The position numbers were made by a program, and so were the translations under genes. Below, piece by piece: positions 43,901-55,900 of a stretch of DNA of 64,000 nucleotides; the first letter of the stretch is position 1, and every line of letters starts with the position of its first letter. The stretch is from Oscheius onirici (Eukaryota; Nematoda; Chromadorea; Rhabditida; Rhabditidae), in the NCBI GenBank assembly GCA_932521025.1, contig OW051470.1:9162501-9226500 (forward strand), read 5' to 3'. Under the pieces are notes generated by a model that searched no databases, was not told the DNA's origin, and was given only the letters and a program-made list of their open reading frames with translations.

Positions 43901-45956
43901 AATATACTTAATTTAGCGTAGTTTTGCGTATTTTGGGGGGAAATTAAGCAACTTTGCATCGCTGCGACGTACATTTGCTTTGTTTTGCAAAAAATTAAAA
44001 TAGCATGAAAACTACGTTTTTGTGTGGTAGATTAAGACTGGATGAGTTCGTCCCTCGACGGAAAGAATGGCCGCCGTGTCCTTTTCTCGGTCATTTGAGT
44101 CGTTTGTCTCGAAAAAATCGCGGAAAAGCTAAAATGACAATTATTTTGTTCGAAAAGTTAAAAACCTCGGCATCCAGCGTCGCGGAAGAAATGATGACAC
44201 GAAGATCGCTCCTGATGGACTGGATTTTTTTCAGCAGGCCAAGCAGAATATCTGTGTTGTAGGAGCGCTCGTGGGCTTCGTCCACCATGACGACGCTGTA
44301 TTTTGAGAGGAGGGGGTCGGTGAGGAACTCGCGCAGCAAGATTCCATCCGTCACGAACTGAAAATAGAGAGATAAAAACTTTAATTGATCTCGCCCAAGA
44401 CAGATAGACAGCTGAAAAGAGCTAGACTAGACAGCTTCTAAAGCAATATACTAGACAGTTAGACAGCTGAAAACAGCCACAGGTAAGACCAAGTGTTGAG
44501 TATACCCCGCGACAAAAGTTTTGATACACCTAGTTTTCTGTGATAACAAATTGCTAGCGTGATGAAACAATGGCAACAAGAATGTACTTCGACATGGATA
44601 ATACTACTTGAGTTTCATCCAAAAAGACGCAGTAGGAATTTTTTTTCTGTACTGCGATAAGATCAATGAATTTGGCTTCAAAGTGTTCTGCTTATTTAAA
44701 GCGTTTTTTGAGCTCTTTCCGATGCGTTTTGAAAATAATAAAAATCTTCAAAAATGGCCGAGTTATATTAGGTTCAATGCAGTCAGCCAGTGGTACAAGG
44801 AGGACAAATGTGTCAAAGTGCTCACATCAAAGCTTTTTTTCTGATTGTTTCCGTGAGTAAAATGAGTAAACACTAAGTAGCCACTAGCAGGAATGGATTT
44901 GAACATCATGGAAAATATTTGGGTCAAGCAGTTCACAATTTTGGACATTTCAACAGAAACGAAGAATTGTGAGCAAAGTCCAATTATTTTTCAAAGCAGT
45001 CGATGCATCTGCAATGAAAGGTTACTGAACAAGTCTGTGAAATCGTTTTTGAGCCATCGCCGTGAAAATTTTTTGCCGATTTATAACCTATTTTGTAGGT
45101 GTATCAAAACTTTTGTCGCGGGTGTTTTTGAAAATTTGGAATAAAAAAATTCCTACTGCGTTTTTTTGGATGAAACTCAAGTAGTATTATCCATGTCGAA
45201 GTACATTCTTGTTGCCATTGTTTCATCACGCTAGCAATTTGTTATCACAGAAAACTAGGTGTATCGAAACTTTTGTCGCGGGGTATAAAAATGACCAAAT
45301 GTACAAGACAAAAACAAACCTTTAGTTTCGTCTCACTGTCCGAGACGTCGTCAAATCGGACTGTATAGCCGACATCGTGTCCTAGAGTCACTTGTTTTTC
45401 ATCTGCTACTCTCGTGGCTAGCTAAAAATGATATTTTTGGCATAAAAACTCAAAATTACCGTCACTACAGCGACTCTTCTCGGCTCCGTCACTACAATCA
45501 TGCGTCCGTCGTTGGCCCAGCCGCCTTCCATCAAAAATTGCGGTACTTGGGTACTTTTGCCGCAGCCCGTCTCGCCGACGATGATGATGGTTCGGTACTT
45601 TTCACACATGTACAGGATCGGATTTCGGTGCTAAAAGAGCTATTTTTACAGTAAAAAATGATGGGAAATACCCGAAAAATGGGTAATCTGGAGCGCTGAG
45701 ACTGTATGCTCAACGATGCGTAAGGGTTGTTGTAGATGGTAAAGACTTCTCCTGACGTCGTGGCATGTTCTCCGTGTCGCTCTTCCAGAACCAGAGGTCC
45801 TGTACGTGGCCTGTCCGATGAATCGTCTAAAAGCCCGTCGTTGCTGCTAAAAAAAATAAAAAAACCTGGTCGCATGAAGCCCTTGTGCTGCCGAGATCTG
45901 CCATCATTGTGTCGATTGTGGCCTCTGTTGTCTTGGTGTCTATTGGAGCCGTGCAT
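40975..45956 (-). CDS. DHX35: DEAH-box RNA helicase, DHX35 type
   Basis: Sixteen exons join in phase: 45956-45672, 45630-45460, 45421-45320, 44357-44166, 44128-44016, 43876-43765, 43725-43630, 43589-43493, 43236-43084, 43011-42887, 42509-42442, 42369-42287, 42240-42146, 42102-41886, 41316-41160 and 41119-40975 (736 residues). All helicase motifs are present: GETGCGKST (I), TEPRRVA (Ia), DEAH (II), SAT (III), FLSGQDEVE (IV), [13 protein letters not shown] (V) and QRSGRAGR (VI). Winged-helix, ratchet and OB-fold regions follow, and the end ([14 protein letters not shown]) is typical of DHX35. The family is associated with spliceosomes. A Ser/Asp-rich N-terminal extension contains an odd GFFIFF from a T-rich tract. 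The 960-bp third intron hosts a TA-flanked transposon. A plus-strand gene starts 525 bp upstream. Confidence 0.95.
41490..41612. mobile_element. Small imperfect inverted repeat, possible MITE
   Basis: GTGCACACCAACTCG at the left is inverted as CGAGTTGGTGCAC at the right, with an inner pair CGCTGCGTATC/GATACGCAG. It lies in a DHX35 intron. It may fold as a long hairpin; no clear target duplication is seen. Confidence 0.55.
43310..43470. repeat. Degenerate tandem repeat, GACTAGACAGTTAGACAGC type
   Basis: About five imperfect units of roughly 32 bp (CACAGACTAGACAGTTAGACAGCTTGAAA-like) lie in a DHX35 intron. Related units appear in neighbouring introns (42,660-42,715 and 44,400-44,480) and in the AFF intron near 16,780-16,860, so the unit is dispersed. 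Confidence 0.7.
44505..45283. mobile_element. Tc1/mariner-like element with 140-bp inverted repeats
   Basis: The 779-bp element is flanked by TA (TATA on both sides) and has near-perfect terminal inverted repeats of about 140 bp starting CCCCGCGACAAAAGTTT. An extra copy of the terminal 24 bases, in right-end orientation, lies internally at 45,099-45,122. I find no intact transposase; two short internal frames are unrecognised. It occupies most of the third intron of DHX35. Confidence 0.88.
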
Positions 45957-46480
45957 TTTGGCTGAAAATTGGTGGAAAGTGTGGGAAACAGGGAAAAAAA
46001 GAGCAAAAAAGGAATGAAGTGGAAAGCGACAAAAATTTAAGGACTATGAGTGACTGAAGGTTTCGGCACGGACTAGAGATAGAGGGCCGATACGAAAGCG
46101 CCGGGAATTCAAATCACTTTCTATGTTTTTTTTTTGCTGGTCCCCTTCGTTGTTGTTCTTGAGAATGAGGAGTTTTCGCTGTTTTCTTGAATTTTGTTAA
46201 CTGTTTCTCTTGTAAAACGTAACAATCTAAATAGTAAGCATATGCAGAAACTAAAAAGAGCAGAAAGTGGTTTAAAAACACCGAATCTCTATATAACAAA
46301 TTCCAAATTATAGTTGGAAAGTCAAACGAATAAAATTTTCGAATCTGACGCAAATATGCGTACGTCTTGGCACAGCTTAGTGACTCACACAACTCGTATT
46401 TGCACAATGTAGTCTCCTTTTATGTTTATAGCTTTTTGTCAAGCGTTTTGAGACAAAGTTTAGCTTATTTTTGCAGGAAA

Positions 46481-47876
46481 ATGATCCTCCTCGAGCAGAA
46501 CAACCGCATAATCTCGGAGCTTCTGGAGCTAAAATTCAGCAACGCCAAAGAGGGGTAATTTAGCCACAATGCATGCTTATTTTAAGCCATTTTCAGCGGA
46601 AAACCGGACATTGTTGACGTGACTTTTGCCGATTTTGACGGCGTCATTTATCACCTCTCCAATCCTGATGGAGATCGCACAAAAATCAAGGTAATTTCAT
46701 GCTTTTTGGCTTAAAAAAATTGTCTTTTTTAGCTCAGTATTTCTCTGAAATTCTTCAAGGAACTTCAGGAACACGGAGCTGATGCGGTTAGCCACTTTTT
46801 TGGGGTTTTATTTTAAAAATTTAGCTTCTCCGCCGCGAATATGGCAGCATGTTGTCGGCCATCGAGCCCGGCTTCAGCGTCTCCATCATCTACGATCTTA
46901 CAGCACTGCCGGCTGATCATGCTGAACTCGGTAGGCTCTTTTTTCCTTTTAAACAAATATTGTTTCGTTTTTACGAGAAACATCTCATGCTTTTTGACTT
47001 TGTTCAAAAAATTTAGTGAAAAGCCTCATTTTCAGTACTCAAAGCCTCGGCTCTAAAGCGAAACTGCTTCGCCTCCGTCTTCGAGAAGTATTTCGAGTTC
47101 CAGGAAGCCGGCCAGGAGGGACAGAAACGTGCCTGTATCAACTATCGCGAAGACGAAACCATGTACGTTGTTTCCTCTCCAAATTCTCTACATTTCAAAC
47201 TAAACATGGTTATTTTAGGTACATTGAAGCCAAAGCGGATCGCGTGACCGTCATCTTCAGCACAATTTTCCGCGATCCGGATGACATAATCATCGGAAAG
47301 GTCTTCCTTCAGGTTTTTAGCTCTTTTTGATCTAAAAATACGAAAAATAGGAATTCCGAGAGGGAAGAAAGGCCAGTCAGACGGCCCCGGCCGTCCTGTA
47401 CTCACTCGGAGAGCCGCCAATGGAACTGAGAGATCAGCCCGGAGCGAGAACTGGCGACAATGTTGGATATATTACCTTTGGTAGGTTTTTTGGCTTCCTA
47501 TAGCTATTTGAAAGAAATGTGACGTTGTATTCATGGTAATTTTTGCGATTATGACAAGAAAGCCTTGGAAAAAGAAAGCCGAAAGTTTCCAAAGGGCAAT
47601 ATATGCACTTTCAGTCCTCTTTCCCCGTCACACGAACAAGAAGGCGAAAGACAACACAATTGATCTGATTCACACCTTCCGCGACTATCTGCACTATCAC
47701 ATCAAGTGCTCCAAGGTTTTTCTGTCACTTTTCTATAAAAAGTATCATTTTAGGCCTACATGCATTCGCGAATGAGAGCAAAGACGAACGATTTCCTGAA
47801 GGTTCTGAATAGGGCTAAGCCGGAGGCCAAGGGCGAGAAGAAGACCTTCAGCGGCCGTACCTTCCAAGCCAATTAG
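46481..47876 (+). CDS. arx-4: Arp2/3 complex subunit ARPC2 (p34)
   Basis: Nine short-intron exons join in phase: 46481-46554, 46597-46690, 46733-46786, 46825-46930, 47036-47162, 47219-47312, 47351-47480, 47615-47715 and 47754-47876. The product is 300 residues, the usual length of the family. Landmarks are [19 protein letters not shown] at the N-terminus, [52 protein letters not shown], and [20 protein letters not shown] before the long C-terminal helix. ARPC2 forms the core of the Arp2/3 actin-branching complex. A TTGCAG acceptor 5 bp before the start codon is a good spliced-leader site. AATAAA lies at 47,954. Confidence 0.98.
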
Positions 47877-48057
47877 CTTCCCAAACAACTGCCTTAATCG
47901 ATTCTCAAGTTTCACTTTAAACCAGCTTAAAATACGCGCCTTTTTTGTATTTAAATAAACTTAAATTATTGCTGCATTTATTACGAAAATATGGAGAGGT
48001 CAATGAGAATACACGTATATGAACAAGAAGAGACATAAAACAGTAAAAAGTGGAAAG

Positions 48058-50094
48058 TTAGCGGAACATTTTTGCTCCGACACCGGCAGCAATAACGACT
48101 CCAACTCCGACGGCTATGCCGATACTGAGACGACGACTTCGACGACGATTTTCTTCGTCATCGCGCTTCTTGCGGGCCTCTTTGCGTCGAGAGATGTCCG
48201 TGGCGAATTTCATAAAGTCGGCCTGGAAATAAGGTTTTAAAAAGTGCGAACTAGTTACTACAACAAAGATCCTGAAGAGGCCTATTTTCACAAGTCTCAC
48301 CTTTATGTCTCACTTTCTGAAGTACAACATGCTCCGAATGGGAACAGGCCAATCAAGCAAGTCAACAGCATTAAACCTTTCTTTTTTTTTCAACTAAATG
48401 TATGCGCTTCTTGTTATTTACAAGGTTCGCAACGCCCTTTCAGGGCAGAAGTTAGATACTATCCCCCCATATATTCCTTGGACTAACGGCCACCTGTTAC
48501 TGTACTTGGGCAACTCGACTCGGGTCGCGAGCCAGCTCGAGTCGGCTCGACTCGACTCGAGCCGATTTTTAAAGGTTATTTGGCTCAACAAACGGGAAAT
48601 AACAAAAGAGTTTCTTCATTTCTTCGTATTTGAGCCTCGGAATTTGAAAAAAAAATCGACTCGACTCGGCTCGACATAGCCCGCGAGTCGGCTCAACTCG
48701 ACATGGCCCATGAGCCGACTCGACTCGGGTCGGTCCAGAACTCGACTCGAATCGGCTCGTGACTCGACTTTTCGACTCGACGCCCACGTATACCTGTTAC
48801 TTGTTGCGAAAACATTTCAAACACTCGACTAGTAGAAAGTTGGTTGGGCTAATTTTCGTTTTATCTGACCCAACACGGATATATCTCACTTCGGACAGTG
48901 TCAGTCCCCTTCCTTTTAGGCCTGCAATTATCTGCCACACAATGTAGGGCAACAGGCCAGCCTGGCCTAACTGGCTGCGGGGCAGCCAGCGTCGAGCGTC
49001 GTATTCTCTGCAAACTTTCACAAAGAGCACTTGCCTCCGCCTCCAGTATCAGCGGGTTCGATTCCGCCGCGCCAATTTTTACTTTGCCCAAGCCAAGGCT
49101 ACAGGCACACACACACAGGCAGCTACACTTGAGAAAGTTCTCGGAAAGATATGCAGACGCTTGACGCGTCAGCTCAGGCCAGGCTGGCCTGTTGCTCTAC
49201 TTGTGTCCGTTATAGTCGTCCCAAAAAGAGGTTCAAAATAACCTACCCAAGACCTGCCCTCCGTCGACCAACTAAGTCGAATCCTCGTTCCGATAAAGGT
49301 GCTGGTATAGAGGAGAATCTGCTGAACTTCACGACGCTGATTGTTGCGAATAAGCTCGGCTGCCAGAGCTCCGGAGAAGGCCATCAGACCGACGAGACGA
49401 CCGTAGCTCATCTGCTTCGAATCTTCATGTTCCGTTCGATTAAATTCGTCTAGGACGTCGCAAAAACGGGGAAAGGCCAGTGAAGAATCGTCGAGAATCT
49501 GTCTGACCATGTTTTGGATGTCAGCACGGCCGCGTTCTTCGAAAATTGAGGCGACTCTTCTGCAATTTTGGGTGTTTTTGGAGCTCAAAATATAGTCTAA
49601 CCTCATGGCAATGTGCTCCGTTTGGACGCCATCAACGAGTCCAGGACTCTCATACCATTCTTCCCCCTCTTTCGCGATGCGGTACTCGAAGTAGTCAATC
49701 TGGAAAAGCATATGTAGAAATTTATTTGCTCTTCTCTACAAAAACATGGCCAGGACAAGGTTTTTGCCCTAGCACTCCCCACGTTATGTTTACAACAAAT
49801 ACGCAAGTTTTATGCTTTTTTATGTTGAAAAGCTTCTTGTCAACTTACGTCAGCCATCTTGGGGTTAATTTTTAAGCGGAAATGGGACAATCTATGCTTC
49901 AGAAAGGGAATTTTTTCGTAAGATGGTGAAAGTGTACAAAAACCTCGAAAACAGCGTGAATTTTCACGAAAACTAACACTTTATGGCCTTTCCTAATTTT
50001 CAAAGAAAAGTCAATGGAAACGTACCACAAAATTCTTGATATCTAGCCGATCCTCTTCAAAGTCGAATTTCGACGGCACGGGTTCTTCTGCCAT
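48058..50094 (-). CDS. ced-9: Bcl-2 family apoptosis regulator, CED-9 type
   Basis: Four exons join in phase: 50094-50026, 49699-49602, 49559-49247 and 48222-48058 (214 residues). A BH4-like segment (IDYFEYRIAKEGEEW) opens the fold. The BH3 region is around RRVASIFEERGRADI. BH1 is SYGRLVGLMAFSGALAAELI and BH2 is around EGRSWADFMKF. The C-terminal helix (LSIGIAVGVGVVIAAGVGA) ends with KMFR, a membrane anchor of the kind that targets the outer mitochondrial membrane. C. elegans CED-9 restrains CED-4 until EGL-1 binds. Identity as CED-9 is strengthened by synteny: it follows mev-1 on the same strand, 174 bp away, with an acceptor (GTTTCAG) 10 bp before the start codon. The third intron is 1,024 bp and holds two transposons. 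Confidence 0.93.
48501..48792. mobile_element. hAT-like MITE, TACTTGGGC family, copy 2
   Basis: The 292-bp element runs from TGTACTTGGGCAA to GCCCACGTATA and is bounded by an 8-bp duplication CCTGTTAC (48,493-48,500 and 48,793-48,800). The interior shares the core of copy 1 at 25.8 kb, with more CGACTC/GAGTCG units. It is inside the last ced-9 intron. Confidence 0.88.
48944..49200. mobile_element. Inverted-repeat element with Pol III B-box-like core
   Basis: The ends are inverted copies of GGGCAACAGGCCAGCCTGGC, allowing one mismatch. The interior carries GCGGGTTCGATTCCGCC, a perfect tRNA T-arm, next to GCGCC. No complete tRNA can be folded. It lies in the same ced-9 intron as the hAT-like MITE. 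Confidence 0.7.
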
Positions 50095-50103
50095 GAAAAT
50101 TAG

Positions 50104-50110
50104 CTGAAAC
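50104..50110 (-). promoter_or_regulatory. Probable trans-splice acceptor of ced-9
   Basis: The minus strand reads GTTTCAG, then CTAATTTTC and the ced-9 ATG. Its position, about 160 nt after the mev-1 stop, suits an operonic downstream gene. Confidence 0.6.
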
Positions 50111-50267
50111 TGACTATATTTTACACGTTTTACATCACAAAAGAAGTATTTTCAAGCTCAAAAAAGCCATACTTTTTTCCAGAAAGATGGTAATCAATGA
50201 ACACTTCATTCTACGAGTTTATACACAAAACTATATAGTCGATTAAATTCTCTTTTCCGGTTTAATT

Positions 50268-51077
50268 TTAGTGCTTTTCCTTCTTTGAGGCATAAGAGTT
50301 GGCGACAATGGCTACGGCAATGATTGTGGAGAGAGCCAGGACGAGGTAGCCGCTCTTGTAGACCTGTCCCATGTTGTCGACGCCCTTGGCCATGTCAAAT
50401 CCGAGGAAACGAATGCCATTCAGGGTGTGGAAGACGATTGGGAAGGCGATTATGAACTAAATTAAGAATTTAAGCGAGAAAAAAAAGTGGAAAAGAACCT
50501 TGAAAGCGGCGGTGACGGGAACGGGGAGATGAAGTCCTTGGAGGAAGCTCATGAAGGTCGTGAAATCGATGGGAAGAACGGCGAAACCGACGCCTCCGAC
50601 GAGCAGAGTTCCGGCCATGATGCAGCCGGAAATACGATGAGCTCCAGAGACCTGGAAGATGGAACTTTAGAGGAGAGAACGGACACGGTAAGAGCTATCA
50701 ATTTTAGCGTATTTTTAAGTCATAATATCGACAGTTCACACACGCATGTTTTCTTCTTTTTGACCAAAATAACCAAATTATGTCGAAAGTCTTTCAATTT
50801 CCAGAATTTGCAAGAAAAAATGTACTAAAAACCAACCACCCATGTGAGCTGTGGCTTGTAGATGGTAAGATGTGGAGAGATGGGTCTATTGAGCGCCTTC
50901 TGGCGTTGAAGATACTCCCATCCGAGCTGTTGCACCGGTGTTTTTACCTGAAATGTTTATATTTTTACGATAAAATAAGAAATTTACCTGATCAGCCCTG
51001 ACAGAACTGGTGGAAAGAACCCGGAGATTCAGGAGGCGCTGGTTGCAACGTAGGGCAATAGAACTGGGGACCAGCAT
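50268..51077 (-). CDS. mev-1: Succinate dehydrogenase cytochrome b560 subunit (SDHC)
   Basis: Four exons join in phase: 51077-50988, 50947-50837, 50651-50499 and 50456-50268 (180 residues). The N-terminus is a mitochondrial presequence rich in Arg and Ser. RPISPHLTIYKPQLTWV leads to VSGAHRISGCIMAG, where the His is the expected haem ligand and the Ser/Arg lie at the quinone site. Three membrane helices follow, and the end is YASKKEKH. SDHC anchors complex II in the inner mitochondrial membrane. A TTTTAG acceptor 2 bp before the start codon is a good spliced-leader site. In C. elegans this gene (mev-1/cyt-1) is co-transcribed with ced-9, and the same order is seen here. Confidence 0.96.
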
Positions 51078-52915
51078 CCCTAAAATGATAATTTTTAGCA
51101 TTTATTTACGTACAAGGTGGAAAAAAGCTTAAAATAAATATATTGCACAAAAAAGCAGCACAAAATACAATTGCTGCTGGCCGCGAGATGCGCCAATCGT
51201 CGCTGGGTCTTGCGCCAATTTTGAGCGCGGTTCCAGTTTCGCGGAGATTTGTAGGAGGAAGTAAGAAATAGTCGGAAATGATCAGAAATCGTTGGAAAAG
51301 GGACAAAAATTGCTTTGCTGATTGCTGATTGCTATATTGGCCGTTTTCAGCTATTGAAACAGCTGAAAGTTCTATAACCAAAAGCGAGATGTTTAATTTG
51401 CACTCCTTTCAGTTCTAATTTCGTTTTCTAACAGCTTTGAGGTGAATCCACTGCGTGTGCTATTAGTTCTTTAGAACTAGAATATTTTTCACAAAAAAAA
51501 TCGAAAAAAGCGAGAAAAGGGAGTAAAATACACGAGAACGAAAAATTGAGTTTGGAATGAAAACAATTTGAACGCGTGCCAATTTCTTTGAAGACTCGCA
51601 GCCCGCGAAACGTCATTCATTCAAATTTCTTGAATTTCCAGCCCTTCATTTGCTTTCCACCAATTTTTATGTCTTTTCTTCGATATTTTTATGCAAAATA
51701 GTTGCAAGGCTGTAAGCGCAGTGTTGTTTCGACAAATTACAGTCAAAAACTTTGAAGAAACTAGATAAAATGGTCCCATTCCGGCATCTGTTACATCTTC
51801 TCTTTTTCATCCTCCTATACCTCGAAACATTCTTTTTTTTACTCTTCACCATTCTTTGCACAGAACTAGTCCAGCTCCGCTCAAAATCCACTCGGGACCA
51901 ATTAGATCCTGTTATTTGAAGCACGCCAAGGACGGCCGCAGCGCATCATCTCCGCGAAGCGGCTTTTTCCGTTTTTCTCATCTGCTTTTCTGCCCTTCTA
52001 TGGTTTTTTTCCCGCCCGTTTCGTCGTTTTTAAAACCTTTTTAGGAAAGCCATGAAATTTGTTTGAATCCGTTCTATGTAATTTTGACTCCAAAATCGCT
52101 TGCAGAGTGCCCAAAAGCCATTTGTCATCAATTCTGAAGGATTTTATGCCTTTTTCTTTGATATTTTCGTATTTTCAAAACTATAAAAAAGCTTTATTTT
52201 TCAGACAGACTTGGAGTATTTTCCAAAATGGCTTACCCCGGGACAAGTAGCAGTTCTTACGATCGTAAGGAAAAGTGGCTCTTCAGCAAGCAGGAAGTAG
52301 GTTTTTCTACCTGTTCCGAGGCTAAAAATAGTAGATTTGGGGTAGTTTTCATGGAAAATGTCGTGTAATTTCGGTAGAAACAGGTAGAAAACGTCCAGAA
52401 CTCGGCACAACGTGTTGCATCATTTCCCAGGCTATCTTCGTGCTTTTGAGTGAATTATTTCAAGCAAAAAACTTCGGAAATCGTGAATTAGATTGTAAAG
52501 AAGACATCTTGTGAATTGAGGAGGCACTCGTCTTGAAAACGAAGAATCTTCGTCTTTGTGAGCCAAAATTACCATTGCTGTATATCAGAGACCATTTCTT
52601 AGCACCCGGTGGACATATTTGTGAAAATCACTCAGATTTTAACCAAAAGAGGCGAATTGTAATCATTTTGACCAAGATACGGCTAGAAATGAAGCTTGAG
52701 CCAATCAAATAGCAAATATGCAAAGTTTCCGAGCTGTTTTCGTCATTTTGACGAAAAGTTTCAACTAAGAAATAAACTGGGCGAAAAACGGCTTCTACCA
52801 CTAAAAATCTTTATAATCGAAGGTGTTTTGGATGCCTTTGAATCTACAATTGTCTTTGTCTACTAATAATCAAAAAAATTACAATTTTCATCATTTATAC
52901 GCCAACTTTTTTCAG
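51078..52915. other. Divergent intergenic region, mev-1 / cyclin T
   Basis: This 1.8-kb stretch lies between divergent genes and should hold both promoters. I find no RNA gene, transposon terminus or convincing exon in it; open frames here are short and unlike known proteins. Confidence 0.5.
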
Positions 52916-55900
52916 ATGTCGCTAGCTAGAACGATCCAGGACGGCTGGCCGGCCGCAAAAGAGCTCGACTATCGCCAACGCGCTACCCGCTGCATTCAGG
53001 AGATGGTCGATAAGCTGAACGATCAGACGCGCGACAAATCCTCGAAACTGTAAGTAGCCCCCGGCCCCGGGCCTTACGTTTTCCCTCAGATCAGCCAGTG
53101 GTTTCAGAACGCAGCTCTGTATGTGCTCGGCAAGCATCCACATGCACCGCTTCTACTACTTTCATTCCTTCGAGAGATTTCCATATCAGGTATGCTTTTT
53201 ACCATTGTTTTTTTACTAAAAACGTGATTTAGGACGTCGCGGCAGCATGCCTCTTCCTTGCCGGCAAGACGGAAGAAAGTCCAAGAAAACTGGACCATAT
53301 AGTACACGTATGGTGGGGCATCAAGTTCCCCAAGTACAAGAAATTCCCTCAAGTGAGGTTTTCTGTCATTTTGAGGGCTGTTGTTTTTAGCTAAATTTGA
53401 GGAGATTTAGTCAAGAAAAGAAAATTCATAATATCCAGGGTTCGGCTCCGCCCAATTGTTTCGGTGAAAACAAGTGCGAAAAGATGTTCCATCAGAGAGC
53501 TCCATTTTTGTCAAAAAAACTCTCGCCTCGAAAAAAGGCATATGCATACGATTTAAATCTGCTCGTCAAGTTTTATCAATCAAAAACTTGCTAACGAAAG
53601 CCCATATTTAAGTGCTTGGTGTATGAATTGTTGAAAAGATTAATTTGTTACGTGTAGTTGAGCTCCGTAGGCGCCAGCCGTCTACGACGGCTGGGCTGGT
53701 CTTTCGTAATAAAGCATCAAATTTGTTATGACGAAGCCGTAACTTCCAAAATAACTCGACTTTGGGACCTAGCGTGCTTAATCGGAAACTTTTTTGCCAA
53801 ACTGATCTACGGAAACCACAGCTACGACAGTTCACACTTAGAATCAAAATAGGGATTTTTTTTTGTTCACCACCATTCAAAACTCCTTCTGACCGGTCTC
53901 GAATCATATTCTAAACTAGCGCCTCCTAGACGGCAACGTTTTGTCGTCATATTGACGTCAAAAAAATGATATACTTTCACCTGAAATTATGCCCGAAATG
54001 GCCAAAAACATTCTAAACTTGGTATTTCCAGAACTCGTCCGTCTTCCACGACTCCAAGGCCTACATTGTCCAGCTGGAGAATATAATTCTTCAAACAATC
54101 GGTAAAATTTCCCCAAAAAATTAGGTCATAATACTCGAAATTCGCAGCCTTCGATCTGAAGATAAACCTGCCGCATCCGTTCGTCTTGACGCTGACGAGC
54201 AAAAATATTGGTCAGGTCCAAGACGGTAGTTTAGACTTGTCGGACCAGATTAATATGCTTTTGCTCTAGATCACCAGAACAAGAGACTGACCGAGGTGGC
54301 CTATTTCTTCGCCACAGACGTGTAAGTTTTGACTCTTTTTTAAATTGTGAAATATTAGAAAGATGCTAGAATCGCTGCGGGATCCCTAGAACTGACAGTC
54401 CTTTAAAACAATGTTCGCTGGCCTGCAGTCATCCGACAGTCATTTTTTTACCTTCCTTACTCTGTCAGGTCAAGCGTTTTAGCAGGCTCCATGAGCTCCA
54501 AAACAAGCTGAAAAAAATGGGGAGAAGTGATAGAAAAATATAATTTTGAATAAAGGACTGTCAGCGCCACGGGTCTCGCAGCGAAAGCGAAAAGTCTCGC
54601 AGCGAACATTATGACATTTCAGCTACTTTTTTTAAAAGTCTCAAAGTTCTATTTTTCAGGCTCTGCGTGACAAACTGGGCGATCCGCTATTCGGCGATTG
54701 AGATTGCCGTCTGCTGTGTGGATATCGTTTGCAAATTTGGAGGTCACGAGGTGCTGAAACTTTTGCCTATAAAATGTATATTTCCTTCCGCGCAGGTCGT
54801 GACGACATGAATCAAGGCGCTCGCTGAACCCCTAAGTTTTTTGAGCCTGTTCTTTATAAAACTAGCTGGCTGGTTCGCGCGCTTCATGTCGTCACGAGAC
54901 CAGCCAAGGTTTGGCAGGGGCTCTTGGGAATTTTACTGAGGTCGAGAGGTATGTGTCAATATTGTGAGCCGGCCTTTCTTGGTTACTTTTTTAATTGAAG
55001 TGTGAGCTTTTGTTCAATCGGTTAGAAGCATTCTCAGTTCGGAAAATACGCAATTAGGCATTTTGTTTTTCAAAGAGAGTGTTTCTAATGGAGGTTTTAC
55101 GGTATTTAGAGAAAATAAATGCCCAAAACGTTTGACGACAATGTGAGAGAGAAAAACATGAATTTATAACCGAAACTGGCAAAGTTTGTCGGGGACCCGT
55201 TTCCTATTTTTTTCTGCCAACAATCTATAGCGGCAAATTTATTTCTTTTGGTACCAAAAACAAGACGATAGCTAGCAAAAAATGAGTTCTTGAGCCGAAC
55301 GCATTGCTTATTGAATTAGCTTAGAAATTATATGAATCATGAAACCTCACCTGCGGAAAGTCAAAAGACGTCCGCAAAAATAATGCGCCCTGAGAGAAAA
55401 ATGTCACTTTCTACCGTTCATGTAGTTTTTGATATTCGCGGCGCTGGCGTTTTTGAAAGCCGGGGACGCGGTTTAGTCTTATTTTCTTTTCATTCTTCTG
55501 CCAAATTACAGCTTTGCGGTCTCTCAAATAGGCTAGTTTTCGAGTAAAACTTACCATATTTCCAAAGTTTTAACAACTCTTTTTTAGATTCCCAAAAGAA
55601 CAGACGGCCTGCCCTGGTACCATGGAATGTGCTTGCTGGAGAAGGAGAAATTGGAAGGTTCGTCTTTTTTTCGTTCCTAGATTTACGCCCAGATGCCGTA
55701 ATCATTCTTTTCGTTTCGAGGCTCATTTGCACAATTTTAGCGCTCAAACAACTTTTTGAGGGGTAAATGGGTCTCGAAACCAATAAATATAAAAGTTACG
55801 GTATCTCTGTGTTCAAAATGAACAGACAAATAATTTTGTTTCAGATATGGAGCAGGAGTTCCTTCACATATACCGAAGTTGCAAGTGCAAGCTGGCTCTG

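Noticed and set aside
44608-44860. Short open frames inside the Tc1/mariner-like element as a transposase
   Set aside because: I see no DDE/D motif or helix-turn-helix, and the frames are too short; the element is treated as non-autonomous.
45847-45865. A 19-nt GT...AG 'mini-intron' of T residues in DHX35 exon 1
   Set aside because: It is too short to be spliced. Removing it shifts the frame to an early stop, whereas reading through keeps the frame open.
49030-49090. tRNA gene ending in GCGGGTTCGATTCCGCCGCGCC
   Set aside because: The T arm is perfect, but no D arm, anticodon arm or pairing 5' acceptor strand is found, and it lies within an inverted-repeat element.
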